Assembly (NCBI GenBank): GCA_020466095.1
Contig: CM035808.1
Location: forward strand, 72,471,188 to 72,535,187
From: Chlorops oryzae
Lineage: Eukaryota; Arthropoda; Insecta; Diptera; Chloropidae
Reading direction: 5' to 3'
Length of the DNA stretch: 64,000 nt
Position 1 is the first letter of the stretch. Every line of letters begins with the position of its first letter. The notes beneath the pieces were generated by a model that saw only the letters and a program-made list of their open reading frames with translations, made no database searches and was not told the DNA's origin. Position numbers and translations under genes: made by a program. Positions 20,342 through 31,658 of the stretch are shown piece by piece.

Positions 20342-22295
20342 ATTTTGTGTCATACCAGGATGTGATAAAATCAGGAGATACGAGATTAAGAGCCAATTTC
20401 ACCAAGCATACTTAAGTAAAAATCGTCGTTTAAGTACAGATTTTCATTTTCATCAACCTAAATGGCAAGTCGAACTTAAGTGATCCATATCGGGCACTTA
20501 AGTAGAGTTTATGCAACTCTGTGTTGTCGTAATGGAAACAGCTGATTTAAAAAGAAAACTATTTATGTATATGGAAACTTGTTTTATTTATCATGTCCTT
20601 AGCTCTTGCGTTAACTTTATCAGTTTGTCTGCACTCAATTATAGACTTCTTGCTTTGAACGCACGCAAGAAGTAAATCTATATCTTCTTCTGAAAATTTT
20701 TTAGTGCGGGACTCCATATCTTATTTATTTATGTTTTAAATCAGCTGATTACGACGGTGTTGCACTAAAAATAAAAGGTGCTGCCGTACTTCCGCGTAAC
20801 TAAATTTTTTATTTGATGAAACGGGCTGAAACTTAAATGCGTACTTAAGTGCCAATCGGTACTTAAACTTAAATGCCTTTGGTGAAATTGGCTCTAAGTC
20901 TTCATTTGTACTTACTCTAGAAATTTTGCGAGTGTGCTTCAAACGTGTATACCGTATTTGCTTGTGCCTTGCTTCTAATGCCTCTTCAGATAGGAGCCCT
21001 AAAAATTAGAGTTAGTTATTGAAATATTTGGAGAAATATGTGAAGGTTACGTACCTATTGGCATATCAAAATATTTAATAACATCGTATCCATGCACTAA
21101 AACTTTGTGCACAGAACTTGGCATATAATACCAACTGTATAGATCTATGTATAAATTGCGCGTGGACGTAAGGAGGTCATTAAATTCATTGATAATAATT
21201 TTTCTTCCGGATGACAATATTCGCAAAATTATTATTATCATGCTCTTGAGTTATAAGGTTTCGATCTTCTTTTGCCATAATTAATTTAATAGGTCTGCAT
21301 GAGAATGTAGATGAACACTTGTCATTTACCCAAACATCTTCTTTAGACACTGAATTCACCAATCTAAAAAAAATTTGTTTTTGGTTGAAAACAAACATCT
21401 ATTAAGCTTAACTCATATACTTACTTAATTGGGGTGATTGCAATAACGAATAGAAATTCATCGCTGTACTGGTCCGAAGAAAACTTTTGTTTGTACCGGC
21501 TATGGCCGGAACTGCCATCCATTCCCCATTTACAAATCAATGAAACTTTTTCCGGCAATTCCTTACAGAATTCGGAAATACTATTTGCTGTATACCGCAA
21601 CAGTTCTTTTAATTCGACTTCTGAACTATTTTCAAAAGCTTTGACGTTTGGTATTAACTGTTTCTTGAAATTTCTAAGGGCATGTAAACTAGGAAAACAA
21701 TTTTCGTGCAAGGCGTTTATAGTTTTTCGCAAAACACAGTACTTTTCTTCCGATAAGTCCAGTTCGAAGTATAATGTTAATGCGTCCAACAATGTTAAGT
21801 GTTTTTCATTTTCTTTCCTTTCTTGAAGATTTCGTCTTTTTCTTACACATTGCAACGCAAAGTCTAATTCTTCCTCGCTATATTCATCTAATAATTCGGC
21901 CACTTTCCTTTTTTTAGTTTTGTCAGACAAAAGCCCAAATTGCTTTTGCGGTCTACCGCGGGTAGTACTAGGTTGCTCAAATAACATTATTATACTTGGA
22001 ATCTTATAATTTTTGACGCATTAAATACTTCATCTGAAATAGTAAACTCCAACGCTTGTTGTTTTAACCATTCGGCATTTCTTTGCAAAAAGTGTTCTTT
22101 GCGGTAACCGCTCTCAAGCCACTTTGTTTTGAGTTTAAGGCAAATAAACTTCAATTTTTCTTTTACATTATATTTCTCACATGAAGCGACATCAATTTTT
22201 TTTTCTATGTAAGAAAATAAAACACTAGCTTTGTCTCGTTGACCTGCACCAATCCACAAATTAAACAATTCTTCAATTGTTATAACAACTAACAT
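20342..22295 (-). pseudogene. Transib transposase (RAG1 core-like), broken
   Basis: The minus-strand reading starts at ATG 22295, then has a frameshift near 21988. Next come a GRPQK motif region and CKWGMDGSSGHSRYKQKF, which carries the first catalytic Asp (codon 21517-21519). A clean 61-bp GT-AG intron (21364-21424) precedes CSSTFSCRPIKL. After another frameshift come LYSWYYMPSSVHKVLVHG, a 56-bp intron (20999-21054) and LSEEALEARHK, which carries the catalytic-Glu motif (20982-20987). The reading reaches STNED, where the Harbinger-type MITE is inserted, and continues at 20389-20342 (ILSHPG). The stretch between CRPI and the WYYMP region, about 200 residues with the second catalytic Asp in other Transibs, is missing. 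Confidence 0.85.
20390..20894. mobile_element. Harbinger-type MITE, TSD TAA
   Basis: The ends GAGCCAATTTCACCAA and TTGGTGAAATTGGCTC are perfect 16-bp inverted repeats flanked by TAA (20387-20389 and 20895-20897), the three-base target duplication of PIF/Harbinger elements. The interior is rich in ACTTAAGT words in both orientations. It splits the C-terminus of the Transib transposase. Confidence 0.88.
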
Positions 22296-22448
22296 TTTAA
22301 ATTTTTTATTGCTAATGAAAATTTAATTTAAAAGTTTGCAAAACCACTTGTTCTGATTGCAGTCAACAAAACATAAACATTAAAAATATAAGAAAAGAAT
22401 ATAAGAAAGAAAAGAAACAAAATTTTCTATACGTATATGAAACCATTA

Positions 22449-22685
22449 GGATGGTTCTAAAAACAAAATATATTTTATTTCAGAATACAATACAAATAAG
22501 AAAAAGTTGGGAAAATTTTTTTCTTCTAAATTGTGTATTTCTTATCTAGGCCAATGGCAACATTTGCGCGCTATTGTATTCCGAAATGAAATATTTTTTA
22601 TTCGTATGTTCCTTAATATCGAGCTAAAGGTCAGTTGCTTTTTCATTTTCTAATGAGAAAATATTTTTTGTTTTTCGAACCACCC
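22449..22685. mobile_element. Small mariner-type MITE (237 bp)
   Basis: The ends GGATGGTTCTAAAAACAAAA and the inverse of GGGTGGTTCGAAAAACAAAA are flanked by TA on both sides. It lies upstream of the Transib transposase start. No coding sequence. Confidence 0.75.
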
Positions 22686-23581
22686 TAGCAACCACAACAG
22701 GTATGAAATATATCGGTTGCACTTGAACAAATATAAAATACAGTTTATGAGAATATGTTTAAAAAGGAATGCTAAAAAGTAGGGCAACCAACTTTATGTT
22801 TCTTATTTTCCACAAAGAAGTCTTATTTTATGTTAAAAATTTAGTTTTTTTTGCGATTTCATTGCAAAGTCAAACAAAACTTTATAATCTTATGAAAACT
22901 TTGAATTAATATCGGATAATCGCATCTTTCCATAGCCTAGTAAGTAGAGGTCTTGGGTATATATAAAAATTATACTATGAGTTCTAACAGAGTTCAAAAC
23001 CATTAAAGTACTCATACTTTTACTTCAGGTTCATTTAGCACTAAAAATATGATTTAGACCAGTGTTTGAAACCGCATATTTAAAAAAATGGGACGAACTG
23101 GGATGTGATTTATACATTTTCTGAAAGCTAATGAATGGTTCTAAAAAAATATAAAAAAATTAAAAAGGTGTTTTTCGGTGATTTTTTTAAAAATTACTTC
23201 CAAATATTGATAATTTCTTTAATTTTATGTGAATTTGTGCAATATTTGTAGCTCTCGAAAAAAATCAACGTTCATTTGTCGATACATTTTATAATATCGC
23301 ATTTTTTTATTCAAATTAGCTTAAAAATACAAAAATTAAAACGATTCAATAGACTAAAAATCGAAATTTTTAGAAAAGTTTTACATAAATGCTCAAAATC
23401 AATAATTTTTTTTTTATATAAAATCCGATAAAAAGCCCTAACTTTGAACTGATGTAACACCTAATGATGTAAAAAATACACAACACCTACAAATATAATT
23501 TATTCCTAAAAATATTTTGGCCTTTTTCTAGTGAAAGTTTTTCCTTTACAACGATACCAAATTTGCCTGGATCCGCTACCA

Positions 23582-23625
23582 TACAATTTTTGATTTATTT
23601 CCACTAGACAAAGCACTGTGGGACG
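23582..23625 (-). repeat. Transib right terminus, possibly 23-RSS-like
   Basis: Read on the minus strand: CACAGTG (23620-23614), then a 23-bp spacer and AAAATTGTA. A better nonamer-like word, TCAAAAATT, begins after 20 bp. The shared terminal repeat with the left end is 15 bp. The TSD copy GGACG is at 23621-23625. Confidence 0.7.
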
Positions 23626-24321
23626 GTTCCGTAGAATGCGCGACAGCTGGCCGCTTTATTCAACAAACGAAACAGTACACAGAAAAAATTTTCATGGTAA
23701 TATAAACAACAAACCAGTCTAATGTTACAAATTTTTTGTTAATATACGGTCAACAGAAAACTTTTGTGTATATAACAATTTCTCGAAATTTTTGTTTATG
23801 TAACAAATTTGCAAAGTAAATAGCACAAACACTCATTAAATAAATAACGATATCTTTGTTGCATTAAGTTAGTTTAAGTTAGAATTACCAATGCCCGTTT
23901 GTGCAGGCGAAAAATTATTTATTTTTATTACAAATAGTATGGCAAATGCACAAAAAACTTTTTTATTTGAATAAAGTTTTTTGTAAGATTAACTTAAACT
24001 TATTTTATTTCACAAATGGCTTTGTAAAATAAAAAGCTGGAATTTGTTATAAGAATATAAGTTTTGTGTATATAGCACACATATCCATACTATTAACAGA
24101 CTGCCAGTAAAGAAATTTTGTTCGCTTTACAAATTTTGCGTACAAGAATTTGATCCAATAACAAAAAATTTTTGTTCCATTTACATGCCTTTTATTCCAT
24201 TTTCAAATTTTCCGTACAAGAATTTGATCCAATAACAAAAACTTTTTATTCCATTTACATGTCTTTTATTTTATATTAAAGTAATGAATTCTGAGCTTAT
24301 AAATAGAAAATTTTAATGATT
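23626..24321. other. No gene; AT-rich with a tandem duplication
   Basis: Sequence rich in AACAAATTT words, ending with the two-unit direct repeat at 24131-24274. No terminal repeats are secured. Confidence 0.45.
24131..24274 (+). repeat. 74-bp direct repeat, two copies
   Basis: The block containing GTACAAGAATTTGATCCAAT, then AACAAAAA.TTTTT.TTCCATTTACATG, occurs at 24131-24204 and again at 24205-24274 with few differences. Confidence 0.85.
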
Positions 24322-25335
24322 TTAAAATTGTTTTTGTAACTCATTACTAATAATGCTTAAAATGGGATACTTTTTATCATAAATGGTTTCAACTTTATAA
24401 AAAAACGTTTGTAAGAATAACCAAACTAAGCAAGACTGAAATGGGTATTTAAGCTTAAAAACATGACTTTTTTTAAAGCATATATCAACAGCTTGCAAAA
24501 TCGAAAAAAATTTGTACTTAATTGTATCAAAGTACACGAGAATGTCTTTGGGCTCAAATATGGAACCGACAACAATTATCATTGGCTGAATTGCTTCTTT
24601 TTTTCCTTCAATCGCTGTAATGTAGTTTCCGCTGCTTGTAGAGTTTCTTCAATGAGCATAAAAGAAAGTTGGGAGTCTTTTATAGTAGGCTTTACATGGT
24701 CTTCTTGAAGGCGGAGCTTTGCAATTTTTGGCTCTTTGGAACGAATACTCCATGAAGGAGATGCAAGTAGGCGGCATATTTGGCGTCTATAAATTAATTG
24801 GAAAAACAAAGATAATCTTATAATTATAATTCAAGATTATATAAAAAAGAACATATTCGATTAGAATATATAGTCAAAGCTTACTGTCAGATAATGTTTC
24901 AGTCTTTAATTCCAGATAAAAAGGTTTACAGCTTGGGCTCAAGTGCTCTTCAAAAATTTTTGGAAGCTTAGCACATAATTTGGGGAATGTGTTGATAAAA
25001 CTAGCAGAGTCTGGATACATTACTTTGAAGTCTATATCGACCTGTAGGAAGTTAGAAAAATAAAATATGATTCGTATTTACGAATTATTGATTATTATAT
25101 TCAATTATTTATTTTTTTTTTTCTATAAACTGGTGTTATCTGAAGCGTACCAATTTGAAGCCTAAGGGCTTTTTATAATGAAACCATTTTTGTAATATGA
25201 CAGCAGTTGACTCTTGGTTATTAATTTCTTGCAATCTGAATCTGCTAGTAGCTGCCCAATGCTTTTCTAAATCGGGCCAGGAACAATTGTCTGAAGTAAT
25301 TGCTTCTAAATCAGCTTCAACATCTTTATAGTTTT
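24322..25335 (-). pseudogene. Multi-exon gene of a repeat-associated insect family, broken
   Basis: Three exon-like blocks on the minus strand have canonical junctions. Exon 1 (25335-25151, after TAG) contains SWPDLEKHWAATSRFRLQ and ends GFKL|GTACGC. Exon 2 (25041-24885, after ACAG) begins VDIDFKVMYPDSASF. Exon 3 (24786-24322) begins in frame with KYAAYLHLLHGVFVPKS, then needs a frameshift to continue with PTIKDSQLSF, VDICFKKSHVFKLKYP and LFLQTFFYKV. The order (W-LEKHW, VDIDF..YPD, LLHGVF, IKDSQ.SF, DICFK..HV) matches a widespread uncharacterised insect family that occurs in many copies and is probably transposon-borne. I know no function. At least one 5' exon is missing. Confidence 0.6.
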
Positions 25336-25567
25336 CTAGGAAAAGGAAAGAAAAAATTATTTGTAAAATAAATTAAGAACGCTACAGTACTATTTACAGT
25401 ATTATTCAGAACTAATATTACCAGGTTTAATGCCAGCGGGCTCTATTTCAGGAACGCGATTTTCTCGAAATCCTTACGTGATGCAATTTTTTTGATATTT
25501 TTCAATTATTCTGCAGACCAAAATCTACTAGAGCCACTACTCAAACTCAAAAGGAGGCGAAAAAAAT

Positions 25568-25807
25568 TTATTTTTGCAGACCCGTGTAATCAAAATTAAA
25601 AAGCTTCATATTATAAGCTAAAAATAGCAGCTTATCAGCATTTTTTCCGAGGAGATTTGATCGTCGTTTAGTATACAGTTGACCGGCAGCGCTAAAGAGT
25701 TGTTCGCTGGCCACGCTTGTTGGAGGGGCAGATAAATATTTCTCGGCCATGCGTTTAATGTTGAAAACTTTTGTGCAATTTCGCAAAAATTTACGGCAAT
25801 AATTCAC
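25568..25807 (-). pseudogene. hAT transposase C-terminal dimerisation domain
   Basis: The minus-strand frame encodes KYLSAPPTSVASEQLFSAAG and RRSNLLGKNADKLLFLAYN, the hAT-family C-terminal dimerisation motif (S-x-P-x-S...SE..FS..G.....R..L.....E.LL.L). Only the last about 80 residues are present and the catalytic RNase H-like domain is not seen upstream. The neighbouring stretch 25830-25905 is a GCCGAA-rich low-complexity run. Confidence 0.8.
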
Positions 25808-25911
25808 TAGTGTAAAAATATTCGGCTTTTTCCAGCCGAAGCCGAAGCCGAAGATTAAGAATTGGCCGATTATGCCGATTACCGAAGCCGAAGCCGAACC
25901 TTCGGTCAGAC

Positions 25912-26065
25912 ACTATTGATGGTAGCTCCTAAACTACACCTAGGAAAAAATTTAAAAAAATATTTTTAATATTACCAATACCACCCTTATCCGTATTAAT
26001 GAACGAAATTGCGGCATAAAACGAAAATATTTTTATATTTGTTGGCCTGTGATAATTAAACATTT
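25912..26065 (-). repeat. Inverted repeat partner 2 (partner at 17980)
   Basis: Reverse-complement match to 17980-18145, including ACAGGCCAACAAAT, GATAAGGGTGGTATT and GGAGCT.CCATCAAT. Confidence 0.7.
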
Positions 26066-26449
26066 TGCATTATCATTAAAAATATCTTTGTTGTGGGAAA
26101 CCAAACTTTTGGGTTCATTTTTGAATAACAAACCGAAAATGGGCAACAATTATTGAAAATTTATAGTTTTTAACGTACTGCCCTAATTGGCAAGTAGAGA
26201 GCTTTTAATAAGTACTTTGCTTTCGCTTGCAAGCTCAGGTTGATCAAAAGGTACTATCGGCAGGCAAAATCGTTCTTGGAAGCACATTTTGAAGAAGGAA
26301 AAATTGCTTCATAACCCCTTGAGGACCAAGTCTGAGAAAAGTGTTTGTCTAGAGAGCTTATATTCAGTTTGGCTGTTTTGACTTTTGAAAACAATTATTT
26401 GGACAGGCTTTCAGGCACACTTTTTTCACACTCAACAACAAGAATCCTA
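26066..26449. other. No recognisable gene
   Basis: AT-rich flank between the inverted repeat and the mini-me fragment. No feature supported. Confidence 0.4.
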
Positions 26450-26735
26450 TTACAGAACAAGTTCGAAAATGGACCCAATCGGGCTATTTTTAAGTGTACC
26501 CCCAGTACTAGAGTCTGTCACGAAAATTACAAGAACTGCTCTATATCCGGTATTTTTGAAGTATTCTAAAAAATATGATATGTGAGCATAGTTTAGGGCC
26601 TTAAATGTAATTATCAACAATTAAAAAAGTGGGCGTGGCCTACGGACGGTTTTTATAGAGAAATTGAACAAAAGTCGGCACAAATGAACTTTTACGGGCT
26701 TAAAACTCTCCAAAAAGTAAAAACTAAAGATTTGA
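26450..26735 (+). mobile_element. mini-me/DINE-like repeat fragment, family A
   Basis: Close to the interior of 62270-62770: GTTCGA.AATGGACCC.ATCGG, CCAGTACTAG.GTCTGT, AAAAGTGGGCGTGGCC and AACAAAAGTCGG appear in the same order. Both ends of the family are missing. Confidence 0.75.
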
Positions 26736-27442
26736 CTTAATACCAATTTTGGTGTTTGTATATATTATAATAATACCAAAAAGGAATTAAATTAAAACCT
26801 TATGAGAACCCAGACGGCAGGTCGAAACGTACGTCAGCAAATAGTCGCTTGTAGATGATTTTTCTTAAGCATCGCTTGAAAACACAATTTCACATTAATA
26901 AATTGATGATTGTTCTTCTAGAACAAAAACTTTCGTTGCAGAAAAGGGTCACCAAAATGGGACCAAAAATGCAACAAAATAGGATTCTGTTGATTCGCTA
27001 TATAAAGAGAAGTTTAGCTTATATACTCTCGCAGTTATTGCAAAAAAACCCTTCTCTGTATGCACACGCATACAAAAACTTAATTTCTTTTGTTTTTCTT
27101 GTGAATGAACACTTCTCTCTAAAGAAAAAATCTGATTCGTATGTTGTACGTTAAACTGAATACTCCCGATTTCGAATTGTTCGTTATATAAGGTACTCAA
27201 TGGGATGGATTTGACTGTTCGTTAAATGCGTTATTCATAGAATCGAATGATCGTTAAATCGAGAAACGCCTGTATCATAAATGAGTGTCCTATACACAGA
27301 GAAAACGATACCACATAAAATGGAAGAAAACTAATAAGATTTGTCTATGGTTTTTATCCAAGAAGATTGTCTTATTGAAACCATAGCGAAAATCTTATCG
27401 TTTATTTTAACGAAAAATTGAACGAAAAGTTAAGAAGATAAC
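26736..27442. other. No gene; contains a small hairpin
   Basis: Includes a scrap of the 19426 element family at 26767. A hairpin at 27338-27401 pairs AAGATTTGTCTATGGTTT with AAACCATAGCGAAAATCTT. The open frame at 26855-27154 shows no features. Confidence 0.45.
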
Positions 27443-27503
27443 CCAGCAAACATTTACACTTTTTTTTGACTACTTTTAGACTCTAAATTTTGAGCAAAAC
27501 AGT

Positions 27504-27831
27504 TGTTCAGCTCAACAGATTGGCAAGCCTTTTTTATCTCGCCCAAGGAGAAATTAAGAGAAGGAGAAAGAGAAGAATTCAAAAATGCTCTGTTCACTTT
27601 CCAATAGGCTTAGTTTAGATTTGAGCTCGACGAACTTCGAAAGAACAGTTCGTGTTTCTCCATCCTACCAACAGGTAATAAAGCGCTCCATCGCTCAAAA
27701 CTAACAATTCGTGTTTCCTTATTTCTATTTTGGATTTTTCTTTCTTTCCATCGGTGAATTTGATTTGTTGCTCTGCACGAGTCAAACTCAATTACATAAA
27801 TTTACAGTCCACCCATTTCGAGGAGAAAACA
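27504..27831 (+). repeat. BEL 5' LTR (328 bp)
   Basis: Starts TG, ends CA, and is followed by three bases and the tRNA-complementary site at 27835. Matches the 3' LTR at 31659-31987 with several substitutions. Confidence 0.9.
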
Positions 27832-28389
27832 TTGTGGTCCTTCGAGCCGGATTTCAAGACGAAATTTAAAGGAAAATTAAGGCGAATTTTTGGCTGAACG
27901 AACGAAAAAGCAGCTTTACTTGTAAAAAACTAAACCCAGATTCCGCTAAAGTCGTCGGCTCATGTTTCATTCGGGTAACATTTCGCGCAAAGGCTAGTAT
28001 ATGTCTTTGGATACATACCTACATACATATGTACATGAGCGTCTCAATACAATTCTCAGAGCTATATAGTCAGTGACTCGGGTTTGACTTCCTAAGACAC
28101 GTAACTCTTTTTTTCTCGATTTCCTTTGTTCGTTCCTTCTTAGTTGAAGCAATTAGTGCACTTAAGACAGCATTCGAGTCTTATTTGAAAAAATATTTGG
28201 CGAATTCGAGCCAATATAATTACAGTGCGGCACAAAAGTTTAATAACAACCGTAAAATAATTTCATTTGTGAATTTTTTTTTGCGGATCGATTTCACAAT
28301 AAAGTGCATATTGTTAGTAGCACTTCAAATAAATTGTTTGTGCAATTTTCGGGTAGAAATATTTTTTCTTGCTTTCCATTTTTCTCGTC

Positions 28390-28959
28390 ATGGCGTTGGA
28401 AGCGTTCATTCGAACAACTGATAATTTAGTAGAATTTGAAGCTAATTTTAATACCATTGAGCCGACCAGGCATTCCGTAGCTTCGCTAGATATCCAAAGC
28501 GATGAGATTCGAATTCTGTGGAAAGTGGTTAAAAGTAAATATGAGCAATATCTCCAAGCGGTGGAAGAAGATCAATCGCAGGATCCGGAAATAAAAACGG
28601 GGGAAGAAAATGAGGTCCCCATTATTAAATCCAAATACCAAACCACTTACAATACTTATGTCCGATATCTGTCTATTATTACGGAAAAGATGAATTCAAT
28701 TAGAGACCGAAGTCCAAAACCGAGTGCCCCGCCGTTGGCAACTCATTCCGTTGAAATCAACACGGGTGTACGCTTACCACCATGTGATATGGAAACTTTC
28801 GCTGGTGATTATACAGCATGGCCTTCATTCCGTGACCTTTTCGATGCAATCTATAGACGGAATCCTCGTCTTAGTCCGGTAGAAAAACTTTTCCATATAC
28901 TGCAAAAGACGAAAGGGGAAGCAAAAGATATCATAACAAAATGCACCTCTTACTCATGA
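28390..28959 (+). pseudogene. BEL Gag N-terminal part (DUF1759-like)
   Basis: Starts at ATG 28390 (MALEAFIRTTDNLVEF) after a leader of 558 bases. The second half has VRLPPCDMETFAGDYTAWPS and SPVEKLFHILQKTKGEAKDI, the conserved core of BEL-family Gag (DUF1759 in Pfam terms), which forms the capsid-like particle. A frameshift near 28950 ends the frame, and the natural continuation lies in another frame up to about 29268. Confidence 0.85.
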
Positions 28960-31540
28960 AGGGTTTGCAATCGCATGGCAAGCTTTAAGAGAACGGTTTG
29001 AAAATAAACGAATCCTTGTAAATTCTCAATATCGCATCCTCTTTAGTGTCGAACCCATAAAAACAGAATCGGGGAGTGCTTTAAAGAAAATGCAAAGCAC
29101 AATTAATGGTTGTTTATCCGCGTTAAAATTACAAGGCATAGAGGTGAGCTCGTGGGATTCCATGCTTGTGTACTTCTGTTCCACGCCAAATATCTGTTTG
29201 CCAAATATCACTCTCGCTCTGTGGGAGCAGTCGTTGTCTAGCAAAGAGATTTTACCCACTTGGAAATAATTTGACTCTTTTTTGACCAGTCGATATCAAA
29301 CTATAGAAACTCTTAATGATATTAGGAATACCAGTCAAAAGCCATCCGATGCTTCAAGTTCGCGAAATGTTAAATCGCATTCGGCGAATGTCTCCGCACC
29401 ACAGTGTCAACTTTGTCCAAAAGACAAGCATCCCATTAGGACCTGTCCGGTATTTTTAAAAATGACTGTTGATAATCTACTTGCTTCTATCCGCAAACAG
29501 GGGCTTTGTATTAATTGTTTTGCACGATCTCATACGGTTAAGGAGTGCAAAAGTAATCATAATTGCTTTACTTGCCATAAAAGACATAACACTTTGCTTC
29601 ATCGTGAATCCACTGCGCCAACTACTAGTTCCAAAAATTCAAACTCGACGACCCCCGGGAGTAGTTCTGCACAGCAGAAGAGCCATTCAGCCCACATAGA
29701 GCCCACTGTAGAAAATTCTGCCACGACAATACAAACGTGTGTGGCTGCCGGTACGAAAAGTGTTTTGTTGGGCAAAGCGATGATTAAAGTGCTAAATAAG
29801 GACAAACTGTTTTATGCCAGAGCCCTTTTAGATTCGGGTTCAGAAGGAACCTTTATTTCTGAAAAATTACAGAGAAAGCTTCGGTTACCATCTTATACGA
29901 TTAACGCTAACATAACCGGTGTCGGGGCGTCTGTGAGCGCCAAGTCTATGAAAGCGTGTTGCATTTCAATAAGTTCTGCTCGGTTTTCAGATATCAACAT
30001 AGAAGCAACAGCCTTAGTGTTGCCCAAAATTACAGGCGATCACCCCTCCTGCACCATCGACCCTTCTTCCTTTTTGAATTTGCCTAATATTTCACTGGCA
30101 GACAAAAATTTTGCGAAAAAATCTTCCGTTGATGTCCTTATTGGGGCCGATCTACTTCCAACAGTTCTTCGTAGTGGTATAAAACGAAATATTTGCGGGT
30201 CTCTGATAGCTCAAGAGACAACTTTCGGGTGGGTTTTGACAGGTCTAATAAATCCACCAAGTTCTATTTCTATAGCCGCGAACTTCTGTTCGTGTGCTAT
30301 CATACCTTTAGAAAAGGCTATAACGCGTTTTTGGGAGGTGGATGATCTGCCGCAGCAGAGACTCGAATCTGACGAAGATCGTTACTGTGAAGATTTATTT
30401 AAACGGACCACTAAAAGAAATGAAAAGGGGTGCTATGTAGTCTCGTTACCTTTTAAAATAGATTTCCCAACAAAAATTCAGATAGGTGCGTCTCGTAAAA
30501 TTGCATTAGCACAGTTTCTCCGCAATGAAGCTCGGTTGAATAGAAATGCACACGCCAAAGGAGAATATGACGGGGTGCTTCGGGAATACTTAGCTCTCGG
30601 GCATATGGTTCCGGTTGAACACAATCCTGCGGTGTCTTTTGAGTCCACTTTCTATTTGCCTCACCATGCGGTGATCAAAGCCGAAAGTACCACCGCGAAA
30701 GTTAGAGTTGTGTTCAATGCGTCAAGTCCGTCCGATAATTCGGTGAGTCTCAATGACGTATTATATACCGGTCCTGAGTTGCAATCGGATCTGACTCTTC
30801 TTATTCTCCAATGGCGCTTTTTCCGTTATGTTTTCAACGCTGATATCCAAAAGATGTATAGACAGATTTTAGTGACACCCAGTCAAACTTCATTCCAAAG
30901 AATTTTGTTCCGTCAGGCCGCAGGAAACGAAGTGGAGGACTTCGAACTAAAAACCGTTACTTTTGGCATTAATTGTGCACCTCACCTCGCTATTCGCACA
31001 CTTCTGCAATTAGCAGAAGATGTGAAGGAATCTCTTCCCTTAGCCAGCGATAAATTAAAAAATTACATGTATGTCGACGATGTTTTGGCAGGCGGTCATT
31101 CTATAGATTCAACTATTGCAGCCCGCGACGAGTTGACTGTCGCTCTAAATTCGGCCGGATTTCCATTACGAAAATGAGCGTCTAATTCCCTGGAAATATT
31201 GCAAGATGTTCCTAAGGATCACCTTCTACGGGAAGCATTTCTCTCGTTGAACGAGCATAGTGTTGCTAAAACTCTTGGCATTCGTTGGAGTGCCGAGTCC
31301 GATATATTTTATTTCCACCCAGACCCCTTGCCAGATCAGCCCAAATACACCAAAAGAGAAATTCTGTCGCAAATCTCCAAATTGTTCGATCCTGCCGGTT
31401 GGCTTACGCCCATTATAATTTGTGCAAAAATGTTGATGCAGGAAATTTGGTTAGCTCGTATCGACTGGGATGTTCCTCTTTCTTTACACATATGCAAACG
31501 ACAATTGATTTACTCCTTATCCTTTCCAGAATTCATATGA
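28960..31540 (+). pseudogene. BEL Gag-Pol remainder: zinc knuckles, protease, RT
   Basis: Coding homology continues to an in-frame stop near 29269. A long frame (29282-31177) then gives CQLCPKDKHPIRTC and CINCFARSHTVKEC knuckles, the aspartic protease LLDSGSEGTFIS, and RT with FNADIQKMYRQI, VTFGINCAPHLA and YMYVDDVLAG (31060-31089). A TGA at 31175-31177 replaces a residue in the post-RT region, and reading continues to 31540 (ILSQISKLFDPAGWLTP). RNase H and integrase are absent. The stops and the deletion are shared with the second copy at 35224, so they predate the duplication. Confidence 0.88.
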
Positions 31541-31658
31541 TCGTTTTTGAATGCTTCTCTTTCACCATTGCCATGGGCCACGCATCAGAGCTTCATTGCC
31601 ACCTTTTTCCGAGAACTCAGTCGACACTTATTGCAGTGTCCTGCAAGGCGGGCGGCGA

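Larger units (their letters stand above)
18722..23620 (-). mobile_element. Transib DNA transposon (4.9 kb including nested insertions), TSD GGACG
   Basis: Termini are CACAGTGCTTTGTCT at 18722 and its reverse complement ending at 23620. Both are flanked by the identical 5-bp GGACG (18717-18721 and 23621-23625), matching the GC-rich 5-bp duplications of Transib. A degenerate RAG1-like transposase is on the minus strand (20342-22295). Nested inside are a hAT-type MITE (19088-20193), a TA-flanked element within it (19426-19998), a Harbinger-type MITE (20390-20894) and a 237-bp MITE (22449-22685). Without insertions the element is about 3.05 kb. The transposase is broken and lacks its middle, so this copy is not autonomous. 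Confidence 0.9.

Noticed and set aside
17696..26080. A complete 8.4-kb hAT element defined by CAGGGTTGGGCATT
   Set aside because: The matching right end was not found, so only the inverted repeat pair is reported.
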